Both the position numbers and the translations under genes were made by a program. The notes beneath the pieces are model-generated. The model did not search any database and had not been told where the DNA came from. It worked only from the letters and a program-made list of their open reading frames with translations. A DNA stretch of 64,000 bases. Origin: Pseudolabrys sp. (GTDB taxonomy: Bacteria; Pseudomonadota; Alphaproteobacteria; Rhizobiales; Xanthobacteraceae). Below are positions 44,403 through 54,084 of this stretch, in pieces. Position 1 is the stretch's first letter. Each line of letters begins with the position of its first letter. The stretch lies in assembly GCA_030655215.1 (NCBI GenBank), contig JAURVZ010000011.1:38566-102565 (forward strand), read 5' to 3'.

Positions 44403-45644
44403 ATGCGGGATGACGACAATCTGACGGCGGCGCGGCCCAGCTTTGTGTCTCATCTCGAATGTTCGATGACCGGCGAACATTATCCCGCCGACCAGATCCA
44501 TAATTTGTCGCGCGCCGGCAAGCCGCTGCTGGTGCGCTACGATCTTCCCGGCGTCGCCAAAACATTGACCAAGGATGCTTTGGCAGAGCGTCCGCCAGAC
44601 CTGTGGCGCTATCGCGAATTGCTGCCGGTGCGCGACGCCGGCAACATCGTCAGCCTTGGCGAGACAATGACGCCGATCGTGCGCATGGCGCGCACTTCAG
44701 CCAAACTCGGCGGCGGCGAAATCCTGGTGAAGGACGAGGGCCGCTTGCCGACCGGTTCGTTCAAGGCGCGCGGCCTTGTCATGGCGGTGTCGATGGCCAA
44801 GGCGCTCGGCATCAAGCACATGGCGATGCCGACCAACGGCAATGCCGGCGCTGCGCTTGCCGCCTATGCCAGCCGGGCCGGCATCAAGGCAACAATCTTC
44901 TGTCCCGAAGATACGCCGGAGGTGAATGTCAGCGAGATCGCCTTGCAGGGCGCGTCGGTCTATCGCGTCAACGGCTTGATCGACGATTGCGGCAAGATCG
45001 TCGGTGAAGGCAAGGCGAAGACCGGCTGGTTCGACACCTCGACCTTGAAGGAGCCTTATCGTATCGAAGGCAAGAAAACGATGGGCCTTGAACTGGCCGA
45101 ACAACTCGGCTGGGAGATGCCGGATGTCATCTTCTATCCGACCGGTGGCGGCACCGGTTTGATTGGCATGTGGAAGGCCTTCGCTGAGCTGGAAGCGATC
45201 GGTTTCATCGGAGCGAAGCGCCCGCGCATGGTGGCGGTGCAGGCCTCCGGTTGCGCACCGATGGTCAAGGCATTCGAGGATGGCGTCGAGCACGCGCCGC
45301 GCTGGGAGAATGCACACACGATCGCGTCGGGCATTCGTGTGCCGCAAGCGGTCGGCGACTTTCTCATTCTGCGGGCGGTTCGCGAGAGCAAGGGCTTTGC
45401 CATTGCCGTTGATGACGATGCCATCACCGCGGCGCTGAATGAAATGGCGCGCGAAGAGGGCTTTCTCCTGTGCCCGGAAGGTGCGGCAACCTATGCCGCT
45501 TACAAGCAAAGTCTGGCGTCCGGCCGCGTCTCGAAGCAGGACCGGGTAGTGCTGTTCAATTGCGCCAGCGGGCTGAAATATCCGCTGCCGCCGGTCCACA
45601 ACACGCTGGATCGGCACAAGCCGATTGATTTTTCTGCATTGTGA
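44403..45644 (+). CDS. thrC: threonine synthase
   Basis: PLP enzyme of 413 residues. An N-terminal segment with FVSHLECSMTGEHYPAD precedes the fold-type-II core: the Schiff-base lysine in LPTGSFKARGLVM (near 120), TNGNAGAALAAYAS and the phosphate-binding loop PTGGGTGLIGM. This is the pattern of the plant/archaeal-type threonine synthases, which convert O-phosphohomoserine to threonine. A related PLP lyase cannot be excluded without alignment. It has AGGAGC upstream and sits just behind the MFS gene. Confidence 0.85.
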   Translation: MRDDDNLTAARPSFVSHLECSMTGEHYPADQIHNLSRAGKPLLVRYDLPGVAKTLTKDALAERPPDLWRYRELLPVRDAGNIVSLGETMTPIVRMARTSAKLGGGEILVKDEGRLPTGSFKARGLVMAVSMAKALGIKHMAMPTNGNAGAALAAYASRAGIKATIFCPEDTPEVNVSEIALQGASVYRVNGLIDDCGKIVGEGKAKTGWFDTSTLKEPYRIEGKKTMGLELAEQLGWEMPDVIFYPTGGGTGLIGMWKAFAELEAIGFIGAKRPRMVAVQASGCAPMVKAFEDGVEHAPRWENAHTIASGIRVPQAVGDFLILRAVRESKGFAIAVDDDAITAALNEMAREEGFLLCPEGAATYAAYKQSLASGRVSKQDRVVLFNCASGLKYPLPPVHNTLDRHKPIDFSAL

Positions 45645-45850
45645 TCGATTGGCCACGATCGAATGAGATATTCCACGCGGCGCTGAATGACGCGATGACT
45701 ATGCCGCGCGCCTCGCCTTGGACGGCATCGGCATCTTACGTATTTTCTGCGAAGGCTGTCACAGCACGCTCGTTGGCACAGTGGTCGCGTTGACAAGGCG
45801 TGCTGCCTTCAACAGCTTTGCCGTCCTTGCAACGGGCGGAGATGCTGGTG

Positions 45851-46821
45851 ATGAAACGCGCAGCGATGTTGATCGTGGCTAGCCTGCTGGCGAGCGTGAC
45901 GAGCGTTCATGCGCAGGACTATCCGACGCGGCCGATCACGATGATCGTGCCCTTCGCCGCCGGCGGTCCGACCGATGTGCTGGCGCGCATCCTCGCCGAG
46001 CGACTTGGCGCGTCACTCGGACAAACCGTGTTGGTGGAAAACGTCACCGGCGCTGCCGGCAGCATCGCCGTCGGCCGCGCGGTGCGCTCGCCGCCGGACG
46101 GTTATACGCTGTCATCGGACACTGGAGCACGCATGTGCTCAACGGTGCGATCTATCAGTTGCCGTATGATCTGCTGACCGATCTGGCGCCGGTGTCGCTG
46201 CTCTCAAGCAATCCGCAGCTCATCGTTGGCAAGAATACGCTGGCGGCGAACGATCTGAAATCGCTGATTGCCTGGCTCAAGGAAAATCCCGCGAAAGCCT
46301 CCGTCGGCACGGCGGGGGCCGGCAGCGCGTCGCATGTCGGCGGCGTCTATTTTGCCAATGCCAGCGCCACCAATGTGACTTTCGTGCCCTATCGCGGCAC
46401 CGGACCGGCAATGCAGGATTTGATCGCGGGGCAGATCGAATTGATCTTCGACCAGTCTTCCAATTCGTTGCCGCAAATTCGCAGCAAGCACATCAAGGCT
46501 TTCGCCGTCACCAGCAAGACGCGGCTCGCGTCTGCGCCGGACATTCCGACCGTCGATGAAGCCGGACTGCCCGGTTTTTATATTTCGGTCTGGCATGGCT
46601 TATGGGTGCCAAAGGATACGCCTAAGCCGATCATCGCCAAGCTCGCTAGCGCGGTGAGGGCGGCGCTGGCTGACGAGCATGTGCGCAAGCGGCTGGCCGA
46701 TCTCGGCCAGGATCTTCCGCCGGTCGAGCAACAGACGCCGGAGGGCCTCGCCGTCTATCAGAAGGCCGAGATCGAGAAGTGGTGGCCGATCATCAAGCAG
46801 GCGAACATCAAGGTGGATTGA
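45851..46821 (+). pseudogene. Bug/TctC family solute-binding protein, frameshifted
   Basis: Periplasmic receptor of the tripartite tricarboxylate transporter (Bug) family, broken by one frameshift. The first frame gives the signal peptide MKRAAMLIVASLLASVTSV, YPTRPITMIVPFAAGGPTDV and PPDGYTLS. Near 46112-46114 the family sequence jumps frame: IGHWSTHVLNGAIYQLPYDL continues to the end (WWPIIKQANIKVD). A single missing base restores a protein of about 323 residues, normal for the family. ATG at 45851 with GGAG 9 bases upstream. No tctA or tctB lies nearby. It could be a true pseudogene or a base-calling error. Confidence 0.85.
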
Positions 46822-46823
46822 CG

Positions 46824-47795
46824 CTACAGCTTGGCTTCCAGCTTGGCGTAAAGCGGGTTCTCTTTCGAGAAGACGTAATCGAGATCAGCCACCGCCACCG
46901 CTTCGGCGCCGTTGTCGCGCAGGAAGCTGGTGAGCGCATAGACCTGATCGGGCGGGCAGTGCAGCGTCAGCATGCCGGACGAAGTGGGTCCGCCGAACGG
47001 CGTCGCTACGCCGAACTTGGCCTTGGCGCTGTCGACGAGCTTGGCATCGCAAGCAGCAAAGCGGGCGCGCACTTCGCGGAAGGCCTTGGCGCGGGCCTGT
47101 GCAGCGATGCGGTCGAGAATGACGCGCGCGGTCTCGCGCGTCGAGGCATCCCAGTTCGCGCCGCGGGCGGCGACCAGATTGGCCTGCGAGCGCAGGATGA
47201 TGCCGTCCTCGACGATCTTCAGGCCATTGGCCGAGAGCGTCGCGCCGGTGGTGGTGATGTCGACGATCAGTTCAGCGGAGCCTGACGCCGGCGCTCCTTC
47301 AGTGGCGCCGGCACTCTCGACGATGCGATAGTCGATGACGCCGTGCTTGCCGAAGAAATTGCGCGTCAGGTTGATGTACTTGGTTGCGACGCGCATGCGG
47401 CGGCCATGCGTGTGGCGGAACGCGGTGGCGACATCGTCAATGTCGGCCATGGTCCGCACGTCGATCCAGGCTTGCGGCACGGCGACGATCACAGTGGCCG
47501 AGCCGAAACCCAGCCCCTCAAGCAGTATGACGCGGTTATCGGCATCCGGCATGTATTCGCGGACGAGATCTTCGCCGGTGACGCCCATGTGCACGGTGCC
47601 GGCGGCGAGTTGTTGGGTGATTTCCGACGCCGACAAATAAGCAACCTCGACATTGTCGAGGCCGACCACAGCGCCGCGATAGTCACGCGCGCCACGTGGC
47701 TTGACCAAAGACAGGCCGGAGCGGGCGAAGAAGGCTTCGGCGTTTTCCTGCAGGCGGCCTTTGGCCGGCACGGCCAATACGAGTTTCTGATTCAT
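46824..47795 (-). CDS. hisG: ATP phosphoribosyltransferase catalytic subunit
   Basis: First step of histidine synthesis: ATP plus PRPP to phosphoribosyl-ATP. The 323-residue protein starts [20 protein letters not shown] and has [27 protein letters not shown] and the PRPP loop [19 protein letters not shown]. About 70 C-terminal residues ([20 protein letters not shown]...) look like the regulatory extension of long HisG forms, yet hisZ is directly upstream and overlaps by four bases. It is translationally coupled to hisZ. Confidence 0.95.
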   Translation of the reverse strand: MNQKLVLAVPAKGRLQENAEAFFARSGLSLVKPRGARDYRGAVVGLDNVEVAYLSASEITQQLAAGTVHMGVTGEDLVREYMPDADNRVILLEGLGFGSATVIVAVPQAWIDVRTMADIDDVATAFRHTHGRRMRVATKYINLTRNFFGKHGVIDYRIVESAGATEGAPASGSAELIVDITTTGATLSANGLKIVEDGIILRSQANLVAARGANWDASTRETARVILDRIAAQARAKAFREVRARFAACDAKLVDSAKAKFGVATPFGGPTSSGMLTLHCPPDQVYALTSFLRDNGAEAVAVADLDYVFSKENPLYAKLEAKL

Positions 47796-48952
47796 GACGC
47801 GGCTCCATAGGCCGCGAGGCGTTCGATCCAGACCGAGAAGCCGACCGCTGCGGTCGGCTCAGCCGAGCCGAGCCGCGTCAGCAGGCCGTCATAACGGCCG
47901 CCAGCGACCAGCGGGTCGCCGGTGCGCGCCGGGTCGGTCAGTTCGAAGACGAAGCCGGTGTAATAATCGAAGCCGCGGCCGAAGGCGGTCGAGAACTGCA
48001 TGCGCTTGAGATCGAAGTCACGCGCGGCGAGGAAGCCGTTGCGGCTTTCGAACAGATCGAGGGCAGGCGATAGCGCGCTGGTCATATTGGCGTCGGCGGC
48101 GAGCGCGCGCAGTTCGGCGGCGGCGTCGTCCGGATCGCCGCCAATGGCGAGGAAGCGTTCGATCAGGCCGCGCACATCGCCGGGCAATTTGGTCGAGGCC
48201 CCTAACGCCGACTGCTCAAGGAAGCGATCGGCAATCTCGGCGACCGAGCGGCCGCCGACGGCATTGATGCCGGCGATCGAGAGGAGGTCGGTGACCAGCG
48301 CATGCGCGCCTTTCGGATCGGAGCCGGCAAGCGCCGCCAGCACGCCCTGATATTCCGGGCGGCCGTTATTGCCACCGAGCATCAGCCGCTCGAGATCGAG
48401 CGCGAGGTTGCTCTTGCGGTTGAAGTCCTTCACCAGTCGGCGCTTCCACGCCGGCGCCAGATCAAGCCCGGCAATTAGCGCGGCAAACAAAGCCACATCG
48501 CCGGTGCGGATGTCGGGTTGGGTCAGGCCATAACCGGCGGTCGCCTCGAGGCCGAGCGCCAGCATTTCGGCGTCGGCGGCGGCGCGGTCGGTGCGGCCAA
48601 ACGATTCAATGCCGGCCTGCATGAACTCGGCCGGTTGGTCGTTGCGGTGACGGAAGACCGGGCCGAGATAGCAAAAGCCGGCCGGCTTCCCCGCTGTCGG
48701 CGAGGCGAGGTAATCGCGCGACACCGGAATGGTCAGGTCGGGACGCAGGCAGAATTCGGCGCCGCCCGGCGCGGTCGTCAGGTACATGCGCTTGCGGATG
48801 TCCTCGCCGGACAGATCGAGGAACGGCTCGGCCGGCTGCAGAATGGCCGGCGCGACGCGGACATAGCCGGCGCGCTCATAGGAGGCGACCAGCGTTTCCG
48901 CGCGCGCATCCTGACCCGCCGGGCCCGATCCAGTGTTCAGCTTCGCGTCCAT
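47792..48952 (-). CDS. hisZ: ATP phosphoribosyltransferase regulatory subunit
   Basis: HisZ, a catalytically dead paralogue of histidyl-tRNA synthetase that forms the hetero-octamer with HisG and gives histidine feedback. The 386-residue protein has class-II synthetase traits: [37 protein letters not shown] and [11 protein letters not shown], with [12 protein letters not shown] near the end. It lacks the C-terminal anticodon-binding domain. The ATG at 48952 is preferred to an upstream start at 48964. Its stop overlaps hisG. Confidence 0.93.
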   Translation of the reverse strand: MDAKLNTGSGPAGQDARAETLVASYERAGYVRVAPAILQPAEPFLDLSGEDIRKRMYLTTAPGGAEFCLRPDLTIPVSRDYLASPTAGKPAGFCYLGPVFRHRNDQPAEFMQAGIESFGRTDRAAADAEMLALGLEATAGYGLTQPDIRTGDVALFAALIAGLDLAPAWKRRLVKDFNRKSNLALDLERLMLGGNNGRPEYQGVLAALAGSDPKGAHALVTDLLSIAGINAVGGRSVAEIADRFLEQSALGASTKLPGDVRGLIERFLAIGGDPDDAAAELRALAADANMTSALSPALDLFESRNGFLAARDFDLKRMQFSTAFGRGFDYYTGFVFELTDPARTGDPLVAGGRYDGLLTRLGSAEPTAAVGFSVWIERLAAYGAAS

Positions 48953-49142
48953 CAGCCGTCCCAAATGCCCGTCTAACCCCGTATCGCAGCGGGCTTTAGC
49001 ACGCCAAGTTTAAAGACTCGACGACGAAAGCCCGTCGCGCTTAACGCGGCGGCCGGGCAAACCGCTGGGATCGTTAACGAATTTCCGGCTCGCGTTTTTC
49101 CCGGGATTTATCGTGGCCGGAGGTAATGAAATCTCAACGCCG

Positions 49143-49164
49143 CCCGGGTCAAGTGGAACCCGGG
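49143..49164 (+). promoter_or_regulatory. hairpin overlapping the ribosome-binding site of the first NTF2-like gene
   Basis: Perfect 7-bp stem CCCGGGT (49143-49149) / ACCCGGG (49158-49164), loop CAAGTGGA. The right arm runs straight into GGGGGA, the Shine-Dalgarno for the ATG at 49174. Folding would hide part of the site, so translation may be tuned. This is inference from position. Confidence 0.45.
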
Positions 49165-49173
49165 GGAACCTTG

Positions 49174-49632
49174 ATGACCTATTGCGTTTCGCGCGCCACC
49201 GTCGATGCCTTTTATGCCGCCTATGCGGCCCAGGACACCGACCGGATTTCCCCTTTTTTCCATGACGACATTGAGTGGACCATCAGCGGACCGGTCGATG
49301 TGCTAACCTGGTGCGGCACGTATCGCGGCAAGGCCGAAGCCCTCCACCTCACCGACAAGGTCATTCCGGCGCTGTTCAAGGTGATCACCTTCTCACGCTC
49401 GTCGCTTTTACTCGATGGCGATCAGGTTGCGACGTTGAGCCGCCTGTCGCTCAGCCGTCTCGCCGATGGCCGGGTGATCAGCTACCGCATCGCGCATTTC
49501 CTGCGCTTCAAGGACGACAAGGTGATCTCGATGCTGTCGCTGCTCGATTCTTTCGATGCGGTCGAGCAGATGCTCGGCCATGCGCTCGCCGTCGATACAC
49601 CCAGCCGGACAGACGACTTCGTCGCCGTCTAA
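49174..49632 (+). CDS. NTF2/SnoaL-like protein (first of a tandem pair)
   Basis: A 152-residue protein with the NTF2-like (SnoaL/ketosteroid-isomerase) cone fold. It has the N-terminal helix RATVDAFYAAYAAQDTDRI, HDDIEWTISGP, CGTYRGKAEAL, and the strand pair VATLSRLSLSRLADGRVISY and AHFLRFKDDKVISM. Some members are isomerases or hydrolases and many are of unknown role; no catalytic residue set is obvious. It lies 15 bases before a co-linear paralogue of identical length, clearly an old duplication. No signal peptide. Confidence 0.82.
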   Translation: MTYCVSRATVDAFYAAYAAQDTDRISPFFHDDIEWTISGPVDVLTWCGTYRGKAEALHLTDKVIPALFKVITFSRSSLLLDGDQVATLSRLSLSRLADGRVISYRIAHFLRFKDDKVISMLSLLDSFDAVEQMLGHALAVDTPSRTDDFVAV

Positions 49633-49647
49633 CAGCGGAGCTCTCGC

Positions 49648-50106
49648 ATGACCGACAACGTCACACGCTCCGTCGTCGAGGCCTTCTACGAGGCCTATGA
49701 TTCACGCGATCCGACGCGGATCGGCGCCGTCGTCGATGACGATGTCGAGTGGATGGTGTTCGGCCCGGCGGCGGTGATGCAAGTTTGCGGCCAGTGGCGC
49801 GGCAAGGCCGCGGTGATCGAGCGTTTCACCCGGCTGGTGCCGCAGGTGATCGACTTCAAGACATTCGAGCGGAGCTATTTGTTGGTTGATGGCGACGAGA
49901 GCGCCGCGTGCGGCCGCATTACCAGCCGCCACCGCGCGACCGGCCGCATTATCAGCCATCGCGCTGCGCATTTCGTGCGGTATCGCAACGGCAAGGTGAT
50001 GTCGTTTCGCGCCATCAACGACACGCTCGATGCGGCCGAACAATATATCGGCCATCGCATCGATCTGAATGCGATGCCGGCGGATGACGATCTGGCGACG
50101 GTCTAG
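49648..50106 (+). CDS. NTF2/SnoaL-like protein (second of a tandem pair)
   Basis: A 152-residue paralogue of the preceding gene, aligning without gaps end to end: VVEAFYEAYDSRDPTRIG, DDDVEWMVFGPAAVMQVCG, QWRGKAAVIERF, GRIISHRAAHFVRYRNGKVM, DLATV at the end. The conserved core (DGD, the RxxHFxR strand) is kept while surface positions have diverged strongly. It is co-transcribed with the first copy. Its TAG overlaps the CTA of the convergent transglutaminase stop (50103-50106). Function unknown. Confidence 0.82.
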   Translation: MTDNVTRSVVEAFYEAYDSRDPTRIGAVVDDDVEWMVFGPAAVMQVCGQWRGKAAVIERFTRLVPQVIDFKTFERSYLLVDGDESAACGRITSRHRATGRIISHRAAHFVRYRNGKVMSFRAINDTLDAAEQYIGHRIDLNAMPADDDLATV

Positions 50107-51215
50107 GCCGGCAGCTTCTCGGGCTTGGCGGCGGGGGGAGTGGCCGGCGCCTTTTCCGGCTCGGCGGGCGCGTTGCTGTTCTGCGCGTCGTTCTGGATTT
50201 CGATCTGTTCCTGGATCGCAACCGGCTCGACCACAGGCTCAGGAAGCTCCTCAACAGCCGGATCGGTGTTGACGCCCTGCGCCGTCGTTTCGACCGGCGC
50301 GTCGGCGGCGGCTTCCACCTGATGCTCTTCCGGCGGCACCGGCTGGCCGGAGGTGACGGTCACTTCGACGGTCATGCCGAGATAATCCGATGGCGCTGCC
50401 GTGAAGCTGCCGGAAATCGGAATTGCCTGCGACGGATCGCGCGTCACGGCGATGCGGATCAGATTGTCGCCGGCGATCAGGCCGTTGGTCGGATCATATT
50501 CGACCCAGCCGGCGCCGGGCAGATAGACATCGGCCCAGGCATGCGTCGCGCCAGCGCCCTGGATTCCGCCCTGGGCGCCATCGAGCGCCGGGTCATAGAG
50601 ATAGCCGGTGATGAAGCGCGCACCGAAGCCAAGGCTGCGCACCGCCTCGATGAACAGCAGCGCGAAATCGCGGCAGGTGCCACTCATTTTTTCGAGCGTC
50701 TCGATCGGCGACTGCGTGCCTTCTTCGTAGCGCGCATTGTAGGCGAACTCGTTCTTGATCGCGGAATTCAGGTTCGACAGCAGGTCGAAGGTCGGCATCG
50801 GATCGCCGGGGAAGAAACGCTTGGCCCAGGCGTCGACCAGCCCTTGCGGATCCGGATAATGCCGTTCAACCAGGCGGCCGAGATCGCTGCGGTCGGCGGC
50901 AGAATAGACGAAAGGATAGGTCTGCGCTTCCGGCGCAATCGCCACGGCTTGCCGGGGCAGGCCATAGCTGTCGAGATGTAGCGTGCTTTCGATGAACAGC
51001 TCGGTGCCGGGCTGGTCGAATTCGACGAGCGCGATCGAATTGCCGAACACGTCATGCATCCAGCGGGTGGTACCCGGCGGCGACAAGGTCAGTTCGGCGT
51101 CAACCAGCCGCAAGTCGTGACTGTCGCGCGGCCGTATCATCAAACGATGCGCGCCGAACGTCGCGGGCCGGGCATAGCTGTAACGGGTCGCGTGACGGAC
51201 CGTGAAATGTCTCAT
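50103..51215 (-). CDS. transglutaminase-like family protein
   Basis: A 370-residue protein with the bacterial transglutaminase-like N-terminal domain (FTVRHATRYSYARPATFGAH, LRLVDAELTLSPPGTTRWMHD) and a papain-like transglutaminase core. The catalytic Cys is in MSGTCRDFALLFIEAVRSLG, the His in ATHAWADVYLPGAGW and the Asp in VEYDPTNGL. The last 80 residues are a low-complexity Glu/Pro/Ala/Gln tail. No signal peptide is visible. Such proteins are probably proteases or peptide-bond enzymes; the substrate is unknown. It lies between hisS and hisZ on the same strand. Confidence 0.87.
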   Translation of the reverse strand: MRHFTVRHATRYSYARPATFGAHRLMIRPRDSHDLRLVDAELTLSPPGTTRWMHDVFGNSIALVEFDQPGTELFIESTLHLDSYGLPRQAVAIAPEAQTYPFVYSAADRSDLGRLVERHYPDPQGLVDAWAKRFFPGDPMPTFDLLSNLNSAIKNEFAYNARYEEGTQSPIETLEKMSGTCRDFALLFIEAVRSLGFGARFITGYLYDPALDGAQGGIQGAGATHAWADVYLPGAGWVEYDPTNGLIAGDNLIRIAVTRDPSQAIPISGSFTAAPSDYLGMTVEVTVTSGQPVPPEEHQVEAAADAPVETTAQGVNTDPAVEELPEPVVEPVAIQEQIEIQNDAQNSNAPAEPEKAPATPPAAKPEKLPA

Positions 51216-51518
51216 GAGGCGACCGTCTGGTTGTCGAAATCAATCCGAGTGCGGAGTAACCACCTCGGGCACTTTTGGTTCAATAGACTGCTTTTTATCA
51301 TCTTTACTCGAAACGGGCGCAATCGGCGGTGTGCCCGGCATATGCACGAGCTTCATGCGGCTGCCGGTCTGGCGCTGCATTGTTTGCGAAACTGGATATG
51401 GCCAGCGGTCGTCCACCCCGAAAACCCCGTTTTTTCTGATTGTTGGTCGCGAGGTAGAACGCGACGGAACATGAAATGTTCCGCCTCTGTACGGGGCAAA
51501 GGTTTATTTTAGGTGCGT
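51216..51518. other. gap between hisS and the transglutaminase gene, with a perfect palindrome
   Basis: 303 bases with no convincing gene; a plus-strand frame at 51202-51474 has no family character. At 51465-51483 there is a perfect palindrome CGGAACAT-GAA-ATGTTCCG, 36 bases beyond the hisS stop. It could be a terminator stem without a good T run, or an operator for the transglutaminase gene. Confidence 0.5.
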
Positions 51519-53021
51519 CTATTTTTTGTGACGCGCCAGGACCTTCGCAACTTCCGCGACAAGGTCAGCCTCGTTGACCGAAAACTGCGCGTCGGCCTGC
51601 TTCTTCAAATATTCCTCGCGGTCGCTCGCCGTCTCGGCGGCGGCGGCCAGTTCGGCGCCGAGGATCAGGTCCTTGATGACAACCTGTTTGGCGTCGCGCT
51701 CGTTCGAGCCCTGCATGATGGCGCAGGGGCTCGAGCGGCGGTCGGCATATTTGAGCTGCTGGCCGACATTATTTTTCGGATTGCCGAGATAGAGCTCGGC
51801 GCGAATGCCGGCCTTGCGCAAGGTCGAGACGAAGCCCTGATAGGCGGCGATATTATCGCGGTCCATGATGGTGACGAGGACCGGGCCGGGCTCCGGCTTG
51901 GTTGACAGCTTGCCGAGCGCGGTGAGCGCCGCCTGCAAGCGCGACACGCCGATGGAGAAGCCAGTCGCCGGCACGGGCTGGCCCATGAAACGCGAGACGA
52001 GGCCGTCGTAACGGCCACCGCCGCCGACTGAACCGAAACGCACCGGGCGGCCTTTCTCGTCCTTGATCTCGAAGGTCAGTTCAACTTCGTAGACCGGGCC
52101 GGTGTAATATTCGAGGCCGCGGACGACGGAGGGGTCGACAATGACGCGACCATCCTCTGACGCAAGGGCAGAAATAGTGCGTAGCTCCTCGACGCCTTCA
52201 GTGCCGCGCGCGGAACCGCCAACAACTTTCGTCAGATTGTCGAGCGTTGCATTGTTGTCGCTGCTCTTCGCCGAGGTGAATGCAAGAACGCGTTCGATGG
52301 CACTTGCTTCAATGCCGGCGCCTTTGGTGAAGTCGCCGCTCTCATCCTTGCGGCCCTCACCAAGCAACTGACGTACGCCTTCAGCACCAAGACGATCCAG
52401 CTTGTCGATCGCCCGCAGCACAGTCAGTCGCTTGCCCGCGTGTTCATCGCCAGCCAGTCCGATGGATTCAAGAACGCCATCAAGCACCTTGCGGTTATTC
52501 ACCTTCACCACATAGTCGCCGCGCTTGATGCCGAGCGCTTCCATCGTATCGGCGGCGAGCATGCACATCTCGGCATCGGCGGCCATGCTGGCCGAGCCGA
52601 CCGTGTCGGCATCGAACTGCATGAACTGACGGAAGCGGCCAGGACCGGGCTTCTCGTTGCGATAGACATAGCCGTTGCGATAGCTGCGATAGGGCAACGC
52701 CAAATTCTGGTAGTTCTCGGCGACGTAGCGCGCGAGTGGCGCGGTCAGGTCATACCGCAGCGATATCCACTGCTCGTCATCGTCCTGGAACGAGAACACG
52801 CCTTCATTCGGCCGGTCTTGATCGGGCAGGAATTTGCCGAGCGCATCCGTGTATTCAAAAGCCGGCGTCTCAACCGGCTCGAAGCCGTAAAGCTCGAACG
52901 TCTCGCCAATAGTCTTGACCATCGCGCGCGTGGCGGCGATCTCTGCTGGACCGCGGTCGGCCAAGCCACGCGGCAGGCGGGCTTTGAGTTTTTGCAGTTT
53001 TTTACCGGAGGAATCAGCCAT
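51519..53021 (-). CDS. hisS: histidine--tRNA ligase
   Basis: Class II aminoacyl-tRNA synthetase charging tRNA-His, 500 residues. Motif 1 region [20 protein letters not shown], then [18 protein letters not shown] and motif 2 [19 protein letters not shown] are clear. The histidine motif [14 protein letters not shown], motif 3 [13 protein letters not shown] with [13 protein letters not shown] and a C-terminal anticodon-binding domain complete it. hisZ-hisG lie downstream on the same strand but are separated by three unrelated genes. Confidence 0.97.
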   Translation of the reverse strand: MADSSGKKLQKLKARLPRGLADRGPAEIAATRAMVKTIGETFELYGFEPVETPAFEYTDALGKFLPDQDRPNEGVFSFQDDDEQWISLRYDLTAPLARYVAENYQNLALPYRSYRNGYVYRNEKPGPGRFRQFMQFDADTVGSASMAADAEMCMLAADTMEALGIKRGDYVVKVNNRKVLDGVLESIGLAGDEHAGKRLTVLRAIDKLDRLGAEGVRQLLGEGRKDESGDFTKGAGIEASAIERVLAFTSAKSSDNNATLDNLTKVVGGSARGTEGVEELRTISALASEDGRVIVDPSVVRGLEYYTGPVYEVELTFEIKDEKGRPVRFGSVGGGGRYDGLVSRFMGQPVPATGFSIGVSRLQAALTALGKLSTKPEPGPVLVTIMDRDNIAAYQGFVSTLRKAGIRAELYLGNPKNNVGQQLKYADRRSSPCAIMQGSNERDAKQVVIKDLILGAELAAAAETASDREEYLKKQADAQFSVNEADLVAEVAKVLARHKK

Positions 53022-53096
53022 TTGCGCTCAGTGATTGAGAGGGGGCAATGGCCGGGTAGGTAGCAGTGCGGGCGGGAAGCGGCAAGGGACGCTGGT

Positions 53097-53792
53097 CTAC
53101 CGCCCGCCGGACAGTGACTTGCGGTCGCTACTGACGCCGTCATTGAGCACAACGCTCAACAGCGAGCTGTTCACCTTGATCGAGCCGTTGTAGTCGATCA
53201 AGCCGAGGCGGCGAAACTTGTTCATGAAGAAGCTGACGCGCGAGCGGGTGGTGCCGATCATTTCGGCCAAGGTCTCCTGGCTGATCTTGGCCAGCACCGG
53301 CTCCGGTTTTCCTTCTTTGCCGAAGTTAGCCAGCAGCAGCAGCGTGCGGGCCAGCCGCTTTTCGGATGAATTGAAGAGCTGATCGACCAGGTCTTCCTCG
53401 ATGCGGCTGTTGCGATTAAGCAGATGTGTGATGAACATTGCTGAGAGCAACGGCTCTTGCTTCAGTTCGTTTATCATCTCCGCCTTGTCGATGCGCATGA
53501 TGGTGCTTTTCGCCATCGTCACCACGGAGGCCAAGCGGAGCGGATGGCCGGTCAGACAGCCCTCACCGAAAAAATCGCCGTCGCCGAGAATCGAAAGCAC
53601 CGCTTCCTTCCCGCTTGCAGCGGCAACGGTGATCTTCGCCTTGCCGTGCTGGATGTAAAAGATCGCGTCACAAGGATCGCCCTGGCCGTAGACGACGGCG
53701 CCGGCATCCAACTTCAGATTTTTTCTGCCCGTCCCGGCTTTGGCGAGGAAGACCGATGGGTCGAAGGCCTCGGTCTTTTGCATTTTCGCCAT
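53097..53792 (-). CDS. Crp/Fnr family transcriptional regulator
   Basis: A 231-residue regulator with an N-terminal cyclic-nucleotide-binding-like beta-roll (LKLDAGAVVYGQGDPCDAIF, VLSILGDGDFFGEGCL), a long dimer helix and a C-terminal winged HTH (ISQETLAEMIGTTRSRVSFF, then FRRLGLIDYNG). The FNR cysteine cluster is absent, so it is not an Fe-S oxygen sensor. The effector is unknown. It lies 75 bases upstream of hisS on the same strand and is divergent from the transaminase gene, which it could control. Confidence 0.9.
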   Translation of the reverse strand: MAKMQKTEAFDPSVFLAKAGTGRKNLKLDAGAVVYGQGDPCDAIFYIQHGKAKITVAAASGKEAVLSILGDGDFFGEGCLTGHPLRLASVVTMAKSTIMRIDKAEMINELKQEPLLSAMFITHLLNRNSRIEEDLVDQLFNSSEKRLARTLLLLANFGKEGKPEPVLAKISQETLAEMIGTTRSRVSFFMNKFRRLGLIDYNGSIKVNSSLLSVVLNDGVSSDRKSLSGGR

Positions 53793-54084
53793 TAGCTGAA
53801 ACTCCTTCAGCGAACCGCGCTGTCATGCCCCCTGGGGCTTTTGATCCCGCGAAAACACGGTAGCACACTATGTTCGATATCATACATATTTCGACTATAC
53901 TGGTTGCGACGTCTTGCTGGATGCAACCTGACATCATTCGACCGGCGAATATGGATAAGCAGCTGCACTATCGTGCTTGATCCCTTGTGCCGCAGTGTGT
54001 TTTTAATGCGCTGGCTTGACTGTTATAACGACGATCAAGTTGCAGAACCGGATTCCAGGTCCGGCAAGAGGTTGGAGAATACCT

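Noticed and set aside
51457..51470. GAAC-N6-GAAC, similar to the alphaproteobacterial SOS (LexA) box
   Set aside because: The known box has a 7-base spacer (GAAC-N7-GAAC); here it is 6, and no SOS gene is downstream.
51202..51474. 90-codon plus-strand ORF between the transglutaminase and hisS
   Set aside because: No family character and it starts inside the transglutaminase gene on the other strand; it looks like chance.
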